A DNA stretch of 54,375 nucleotides. It comes from Bacteroidia bacterium (GTDB lineage: Bacteria; Bacteroidota; Bacteroidia; 2-12-FULL-35-15). The notes under the pieces were generated by a model. It was not told the DNA's origin. It did not search any database and worked only from the letters and a program-made list of their open reading frames with translations. Numbering within the stretch: position 1 is the stretch's first letter; each line of letters begins with the position of its first letter. Location of the stretch: assembly GCA_020051175.1 (NCBI GenBank), contig JAGVJJ010000052.1, positions 1 through 54,375 of the forward strand, read 5' to 3'. This document shows positions 49,393-54,375 of the stretch, in pieces. The position numbers and the translations under genes are program-made.

Positions 49393-51144
49393 TTATTGTT
49401 TTATCATTTTCAGTATATCCAATTTTTGATTGGCTTTTAATTTCAGGAGGTAAATACCCGAAGGCAAGCCATCCGTATTAACACTATATGTATAAGTACC
49501 AGGTTGTTTTTGTGCCTTTTCAATCATTGCCACTTTTTCTCCTAATAAATTATACATTTCAAGCTGGATATCACTCTTTTCAGTCAAAACCACCTTTACT
49601 GTGGCTGATGAAGTATGTGGATTAGGATACACCTCCATTAAATGAGCTATTCTATTTTCAAACTGCTTAACAGAAGTCATCATACACGTTGGATGAATTG
49701 AATCCTGACCTGCCATAAAATCAAGACAATTATGCACTGTAGCACCATTTATTGTAAAATGATAAGTACTGTCCATATACAAACCGGGCATATCTACAAA
49801 CATTTTATATTCGCCATCATCCAGGTTATTGATTTCAAACTGTCCATCAAGGCCTGTTTTATCTTGTCGGAATGCTGAACCACCCGGTTCTTTTCTTACA
49901 ATTATATCAATACCTGGAATGGGATTATTAACACGAATTCCCCAATTCAAATTAAGAAAGCCACTTAACTGTCCCTGTCCAGCAGGTTCAGGATGGTACT
50001 GAAGATGTATTTTATGTCCATCAGAAGTACTATCGTTATATGTGCTAATTGTAGGTGCGCCCAACCAATCTGTAGTATCACCATAATAGGTGGTTAGTGC
50101 ATTTGGGAATGTGTCCAGATCGGGCCTTATAGCAACCCTGTATTGTCCGTAAGGTATACTATCAAACTTAAAACGACCTAGTGTATCCAAAGGTACTTTT
50201 GCAAGGATGTCGTCTTTGGAAAAGTTAGAATGCTCGCGGTATAAATACGCTTCGCCATATTTAACAACATTGAGTTCATTTAATGAATCATAAACGGTAC
50301 CAGATATATAGCCAAAATCAACCGGCAATGTATACCACCCATAATTAACACTTGTATTTGCCTGGTTTACATTCAAATACATAAGAGCAGAAGCTCCAAA
50401 AGTATTGTTACGAAGGAAGGAGTATTCTATATAATTCTCTATTAATGGGTTACCCGGAACTCCTAAAAACGTTCCACCAAGCGAAAAGGCACTGTCTACT
50501 CTTTTTACAGTAATTTTAGTCAACAATACATCATCATAAAATTTGCCATCAGGCATGGTTATGCTACCATAACCAACCGCTGTCATGCCTTTATATTTTG
50601 TGCTCCTTATCATTACATTAAACCCAGAGATACGTCCATAGGTAATCACTTTGGATGTATCGAGAATTTCCCTTTGATAATATACATTTGCAGGAACATA
50701 CAATTCTCTTTTTGTATATATAGCTGTTGTGTCATTCATTATGTAATCTCCTGAAGAAGGCACAGCCTTGGTACTTCGTCCTCCAACCATATATAATCCT
50801 CCAGTGTCTACAACATAATATGAATATAAAGAATCTATCTGAGATAATGGCGCAGTTAAATAAGAACCATGAGTTGAACTTTGAAAATTCGAGAAATATG
50901 GTGTTGTATCCGGAACGAATGTTTCTATCCTATACGGTGATGTGGGACTTGTAAATTCAGTTGAGTAGTCCCAATAGTGATCGACACCAGGAGCCGGGAC
51001 TGTAATTGTTGAGTTCATATCCCAGATTTCGACAACAGCAGTACCTCTAACTGGTAAATAGGTTCCTTCAATGACAGGCCCTACAATCTGAGAATACGAC
51101 AAATAACCTGAAATTGTTAAAATGAGAGTAAGGGCTTTTTTCAT
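49393..51144 (-). CDS. Secreted protein with T9SS type A C-terminal sorting domain
   Basis: 583 residues. Signal peptide (MKKALTLILTISGYLSYSQ) and, at the end, the type A sorting domain: MEVYPNPHTSSATVKVVL, LEMYNLLGEKVAMIEKA, LPSGIYLLKLKANQ and a basic tail. Between them are a first unrecognised beta-rich part (about 20-280) and two small carboxypeptidase-regulatory or CNA-B-like sandwiches (DSIPYGQYRVAIRPD near 330-345; GLDGQFEINNLDDGEYKMFV near 430-450). Likely exported through the outer membrane by T9SS and then anchored or released. No enzyme motif is visible. It has its own promoter-like pair and terminator, so it appears monocistronic. Confidence 0.9.
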   Translation of the reverse strand: MKKALTLILTISGYLSYSQIVGPVIEGTYLPVRGTAVVEIWDMNSTITVPAPGVDHYWDYSTEFTSPTSPYRIETFVPDTTPYFSNFQSSTHGSYLTAPLSQIDSLYSYYVVDTGGLYMVGGRSTKAVPSSGDYIMNDTTAIYTKRELYVPANVYYQREILDTSKVITYGRISGFNVMIRSTKYKGMTAVGYGSITMPDGKFYDDVLLTKITVKRVDSAFSLGGTFLGVPGNPLIENYIEYSFLRNNTFGASALMYLNVNQANTSVNYGWYTLPVDFGYISGTVYDSLNELNVVKYGEAYLYREHSNFSKDDILAKVPLDTLGRFKFDSIPYGQYRVAIRPDLDTFPNALTTYYGDTTDWLGAPTISTYNDSTSDGHKIHLQYHPEPAGQGQLSGFLNLNWGIRVNNPIPGIDIIVRKEPGGSAFRQDKTGLDGQFEINNLDDGEYKMFVDMPGLYMDSTYHFTINGATVHNCLDFMAGQDSIHPTCMMTSVKQFENRIAHLMEVYPNPHTSSATVKVVLTEKSDIQLEMYNLLGEKVAMIEKAQKQPGTYTYSVNTDGLPSGIYLLKLKANQKLDILKMIKQ

Positions 51145-51183
51145 AAATGTATATTTTAAGGTTAGACAAGCTAATTAAACGGT

Positions 51184-51214
51184 TAAACATAAATTTTATC
51201 GGTTAAAGCACAAA
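51184..51214 (-). promoter_or_regulatory. Putative promoter of the T9SS type A gene
   Basis: Minus strand TTTG (51214-51211), 19-base spacer, TATGTTTA (51191-51184); one base off TAnnTTTG. The ATG is at 51144. Confidence 0.5.
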
Positions 51215-51257
51215 AGTTTAACGTATATTGGCTTATAAAGGTTATTAACAATCTTAA

Positions 51258-53036
51258 CTATTTTTTTAAATTTATTCCTAATTCGTCCAATTGAGCCTGG
51301 GCAATAGTTGAAGGCGAATCAATCATCACATCGCGGCCCGAATTATTCTTAGGAAAGGCAATGAAATCACGGATTCCTTCGGCCCCACCAAACAAAGAGC
51401 AAAGGCGGTCGAATCCAAAAGCCAAACCTCCGTGTGGCGGAGCACCAAATTCAAATGCATTCATCAGGAAGCCGAACTGTGCCTGGGCCTCCTCCTTGGT
51501 AAAGCCCAATAAGTTAAACATCCTGGCCTGAATCTCCTTGTTGTGAATACGGATTGAGCCACCTCCTACTTCTACCCCATTAATAACCATATCATAGGCA
51601 TTGGCCCTTACGGCACCAGGCTTTGTATCAATCAAAGCGATGTCTTCGGGCTTTGGCGAAGTAAACGGGTGGTGCATTGCGTGCCAGCGTTGTGTTTCCT
51701 CACTCCATTCAAGCAAAGGAAAATCAATCACCCAATGGCAGGCAAATGTATTTTTATCACGTAAACCGAGACGGGTGCCCATTTCCAAACGCAGTTCCGA
51801 CAAGGCTTTACGGGTTTTGTTTTCATCACCGGCCAAAATCAGGATCAAATCGCCAGGTTGTGCATTAAACGCTTCTGCCCATTTTTTCAGGTCGTCTGCA
51901 TTAAAGAATTTATCCACTGAAGATTTGATGGTTCCATCGGCATTGTAACGGGCATATACCAGTCCGGTAGCGCCAATTTGCGGGCGTTTTACAAATTCTG
52001 TCAGCTCATCGAGCTGCTTGCGGGTATATTCGGCTGCGCCTTTTGCGCAGATACCTACAACCAATTGGGCCTTTTCAAAGACAGGGAAAGCCTCCCCCCC
52101 GGCCGCTCTCCAAAGGAGAGGGGAATTAGTGGAGTTGTTTTTAAGTTCAACGAATTTCATTTCGAAGCGGATGTCAGGCTTATCGTTACCATAGTATTTC
52201 ATGGCATCTGCATAGGTCATGCGTGACAGGGTTGGAATATCAATACCCTTTACTGCTTTAAATAAGTGGCGCACAAGGCCCTCAAACGTGTTTAATATAT
52301 CTTCCTGCTCCACAAAAGCCATTTCGCAATCGATTTGGGTAAATTCCGGCTGACGGTCGGCACGCAAATCTTCATCGCGGAAACATTTCACAATCTGATA
52401 GTACCGATCAAATCCACCCACCATAAGCAACTGCTTAAATGTTTGAGGCGATTGAGGCAAAGCATAAAACTCGCCCTGGTTCATCCTGGACGGTACAACA
52501 AAGTCACGGGCTCCTTCAGGAGTAGATTTGATAAGCACCGGTGTTTCCACTTCCAGGAAATTTAACTTATCCAGGAAATTGCGGGTTTCAATTGCCATCC
52601 TGTGGCGCAGTTCAAGGTTTTTTCGAACCACATTACGCCTTAAATCCAGGTAACGGTATTTCATGCGGATATCGTCTCCACCATCGGTCTCATCTTCGAT
52701 AGTAAAGGGAGGCACAATAGCAGCGTTCAGAACTACAATATTATCGGGGTATATTTCAATATCGCCTGTTGCGATTTTATTGCTTTTGGAATATCTTTCG
52801 GTTACTTTACCTGTAACGCTTATAACAAACTCGCGGCCCAAGCTACGCGCAACATCAACCACTTCCTTTGAAGCATTTTCCGTCTCAATTGTTACCTGTG
52901 TAATTCCATACCTGTCGCGCAAATCGATCCAAAGCAATGAGCCTTTATCCCTTAAGCCCTGCACCCATCCGCTTATTGTAACCGTTTGCCCGGCATTTGA
53001 AGCTCTTAATTCTCCGCAAGTATGTGTTCTTAACAT
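51258..53036 (-). CDS. aspS: Aspartate--tRNA ligase
   Basis: 592 residues; class II enzyme charging tRNA-Asp. The N-terminal OB-fold anticodon domain (about 1-105, [21 protein letters not shown]) precedes the catalytic core: [20 protein letters not shown], motif 2 region ([20 protein letters not shown]), the bacterial GAD insertion ([20 protein letters not shown]), and motif 3 ([16 protein letters not shown]). Odd point: between FVEL and FPVF the sequence reads [18 protein letters not shown] (about 300-317), roughly ten residues longer than I expect in Bacteroidota AspRS and derived from a palindromic repeat. The rest of the protein looks intact. Confidence 0.97.
   Translation of the reverse strand: MLRTHTCGELRASNAGQTVTISGWVQGLRDKGSLLWIDLRDRYGITQVTIETENASKEVVDVARSLGREFVISVTGKVTERYSKSNKIATGDIEIYPDNIVVLNAAIVPPFTIEDETDGGDDIRMKYRYLDLRRNVVRKNLELRHRMAIETRNFLDKLNFLEVETPVLIKSTPEGARDFVVPSRMNQGEFYALPQSPQTFKQLLMVGGFDRYYQIVKCFRDEDLRADRQPEFTQIDCEMAFVEQEDILNTFEGLVRHLFKAVKGIDIPTLSRMTYADAMKYYGNDKPDIRFEMKFVELKNNSTNSPLLWRAAGGEAFPVFEKAQLVVGICAKGAAEYTRKQLDELTEFVKRPQIGATGLVYARYNADGTIKSSVDKFFNADDLKKWAEAFNAQPGDLILILAGDENKTRKALSELRLEMGTRLGLRDKNTFACHWVIDFPLLEWSEETQRWHAMHHPFTSPKPEDIALIDTKPGAVRANAYDMVINGVEVGGGSIRIHNKEIQARMFNLLGFTKEEAQAQFGFLMNAFEFGAPPHGGLAFGFDRLCSLFGGAEGIRDFIAFPKNNSGRDVMIDSPSTIAQAQLDELGINLKK
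52092..52137 (-). repeat. In-frame palindromic repeat insert in aspS (NSPLLWR..GGE type)
   Basis: The insert is centred on CTCTCCAAAGGAGAG (52106-52120), with flanks CCTCCCCCCCGGCCG and GGGGAATT. Translated on the minus strand it gives [14 protein letters not shown] recognise both DNA and peptide as a dispersed Bacteroidota repeat. It occupies the loop between FVEL and FPVF. Confidence 0.75.
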
Positions 53037-53043
53037 AAAAAAT

Positions 53044-53072
53044 TAGATTTGAGATGTTAGATATGAGATGTT
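53044..53072. repeat. Single-arm copy of the GAGATRTGA microrepeat
   Basis: TAGATTTGAGATGTTAGATATGAGATGTTAG lies directly upstream of the aspS start. It is the same repeat family as the arms at 35171-35246, without a matching inverted arm. The rest of 53037-53271 contains no gene. Confidence 0.6.
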
Positions 53073-53271
53073 AGAAAAGCTCCATCTCTTTAATATTTAA
53101 GGCGAATTTACTAAAAAAAGTAATCGTTTCCTGAAATAGATTCCCTGTTTGTTTGCCGACAGCTTTCACCAAGAATAAAGGTGTCTATTTGTATTTGCTT
53201 AAAGTTTATATAAGGGAATAGCGGGGATGGTTAAATTTTATTATTTTCGTCAGATAAAGCCATTTTTAATC

Positions 53272-54372
53272 ATGTCCAGGAATCTACAACTTGTTACTCT
53301 TTTAAGAAAATGCTTTTCGGGCGATAAAATTTGCATTTTTTACCGTGGAAACTTTGATGATATATTTACCGACAAGCTGATTTCCCTGGCAGAACATGAT
53401 GCTGAAAAAAAGGCAAAAAAAAGAATTTCGTTTTTAATATCTGAAAGTTTTCAAAATATCGTGAGGCATGGCAATGCGGAGCTGGGCCATGCACATGACA
53501 GCTTGTTTGGAATGCGCTCGGTTGCACCTTTCTCACATATTTTTTCGTCCAATACAATAACTGAAAAAGATAAAGCCTACCTGGAAGAAAAGCTTGGATT
53601 TATAAACCAACTTGATCCGGAACAGCTTAAACTGCATTATACAAAAATATTGTCGGAAGGAAGCTTAAGCGATAAAGGAGGTGCAGGTCTGGGACTTATA
53701 GAGATGGCGAAACGGTCTAAAAAACCTATACAAACGGAGTTTAAGGAACATAAAGATCATACGTTTGCATTTAATATGCAGATCGATCTTATTGTTGATG
53801 ATAATGCACCTGCAGATCTGCTTGAAAATCCAATGACCATTGAGGAAAATACAGCGATGTATGACCTGATGACGGACAACAATATGATATTTCTTTACAA
53901 GGGCGACTTCAGCGATGAAACGATAAGCCCGATGCTTAATATACTTGAAGGCAACACAGTTAATAGCGGTGATTCCATTGGCTACAAGATTTATCATGCA
54001 GCAGTTGAGCTCATGCAGAATGTGGTACGACATGGTGCCAACCCAAGTACAAAAGAAGGCATATTTGCAATAAACAGAACCGAGAACGGTTATTTTTTGT
54101 GCACGGGTAATTATGTAACAGGAAACAGCTTTACTATTGGGGAGTATATTACCAAACTGAATTTGCTGAATAAAGACGAACTTAATACTTTGTACCGCCA
54201 ACAATTAAAGGCTAGTGTTAATTTACCTGAAAACAGTGCTGGTGTGGGATTGATTGACTTAAGAAGAAGTTTTATGACACCAATAGAGATTAAGCTTGCA
54301 GAAGATAAAAACGGACACTATTTAACCATTGGAATAGAAATACCTTTTAGTGATGGAAAACAAAATAATTAA
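53272..54372 (+). CDS. Tandem SiaB-like (DUF6272) kinase-fold protein
   Basis: 366 residues from the ATG at 53272 (MSRNLQLVTLLRK); a TATTTTCG box near 53242 sits inside the alternative 15-codon extension that begins at 53227, favouring the later start. Two copies of a roughly 180-residue module are visible. Each has an opening IFYRGNFDD / FLYKGDFSDE, a GHKL-type N box (SESFQNIVRHG at about 57-67; AVELMQNVVRHG at about 243-254) and a glycine box (GGAGLGLIEMAKRS; SAGVGLIDLRRS). In Pseudomonas, SiaB is a kinase that phosphorylates the anti-sigma-antagonist-like SiaC and is opposed by the phosphatase SiaA. A tandem duplication is unusual. No SiaC gene is seen, but a SpoIIE phosphatase is encoded 4 kb away. 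Confidence 0.85.
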   Translation: MSRNLQLVTLLRKCFSGDKICIFYRGNFDDIFTDKLISLAEHDAEKKAKKRISFLISESFQNIVRHGNAELGHAHDSLFGMRSVAPFSHIFSSNTITEKDKAYLEEKLGFINQLDPEQLKLHYTKILSEGSLSDKGGAGLGLIEMAKRSKKPIQTEFKEHKDHTFAFNMQIDLIVDDNAPADLLENPMTIEENTAMYDLMTDNNMIFLYKGDFSDETISPMLNILEGNTVNSGDSIGYKIYHAAVELMQNVVRHGANPSTKEGIFAINRTENGYFLCTGNYVTGNSFTIGEYITKLNLLNKDELNTLYRQQLKASVNLPENSAGVGLIDLRRSFMTPIEIKLAEDKNGHYLTIGIEIPFSDGKQNN

Positions 54373-54375
54373 TGC

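Overview
The window reads as a chromosomal segment of a Bacteroidota bacterium. Three things support this: type IX secretion (T9SS) signals of both kinds, promoter-like elements matching the Bacteroidota TTTG / TAnnTTTG consensus, and a gene set usual for the phylum (DUF1599, BT_3928-type DoxX protein, DUF1573, DUF2779, DUF2027-Smr). I cannot place it below phylum with confidence. It is moderately AT-rich and densely coding. No gene-free stretch exceeds about 300 bases except 33213-33824, and that one contains the RNase P RNA.

Region 1 (1-18252, all minus strand) is a surface-fibre and secretion locus. Five consecutive genes (one cut by the window start) share a signal peptide plus a head domain of about 70 residues. 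A Gly-X-Thr collagen-like stalk follows; the three long complete ones then have many 'NVGIGT..P' modules and a tip. One tip is an S74 (endosialidase-type) chaperone, two are related beta-rich domains, and one is a short tail. Upstream, and probably co-transcribed with the last stalk gene, are a T9SS type B sorting-domain protein, a PorP/SprF outer-membrane protein and a PD40-OmpA protein. This set plausibly secretes or anchors the fibres. A strong terminator at 11702-11738 ends that unit.

Region 2 (18538-36732) is mostly housekeeping. folP diverges from a plus-strand run: DUF1599, BT_3928/DoxX, an orphan DppB-like permease, tpiA, prmA, a 1490-residue unrecognised exported protein, plsY, a carboxypeptidase-regulatory-like protein, comEC, and a DUF2027-Smr protein. 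rnpB, a 2-oxo acid dehydrogenase E2 and a DUF2779 nuclease-like protein come next.

Region 3 (36760-54372) has a NUDIX hydrolase, a tandem pair of small paralogous ORFs, an M23-LysM peptidase, a PLP aminotransferase, two DUF1573 proteins and valS. It continues with a Tat-exported class V aminotransferase, a propeller/Y_Y_Y/SpoIIE phosphatase, a T9SS type A protein, aspS and a tandem SiaB-like (DUF6272) kinase-fold protein.

The most unusual points are the fibre cluster with its regular Gly-to-Ser stalk interruptions, and several families of palindromic or dispersed repeats. Two of these repeats appear to sit in frame inside the essential valS and aspS genes. All functional calls come from reading the sequence and from recalled family knowledge; no database search was run.
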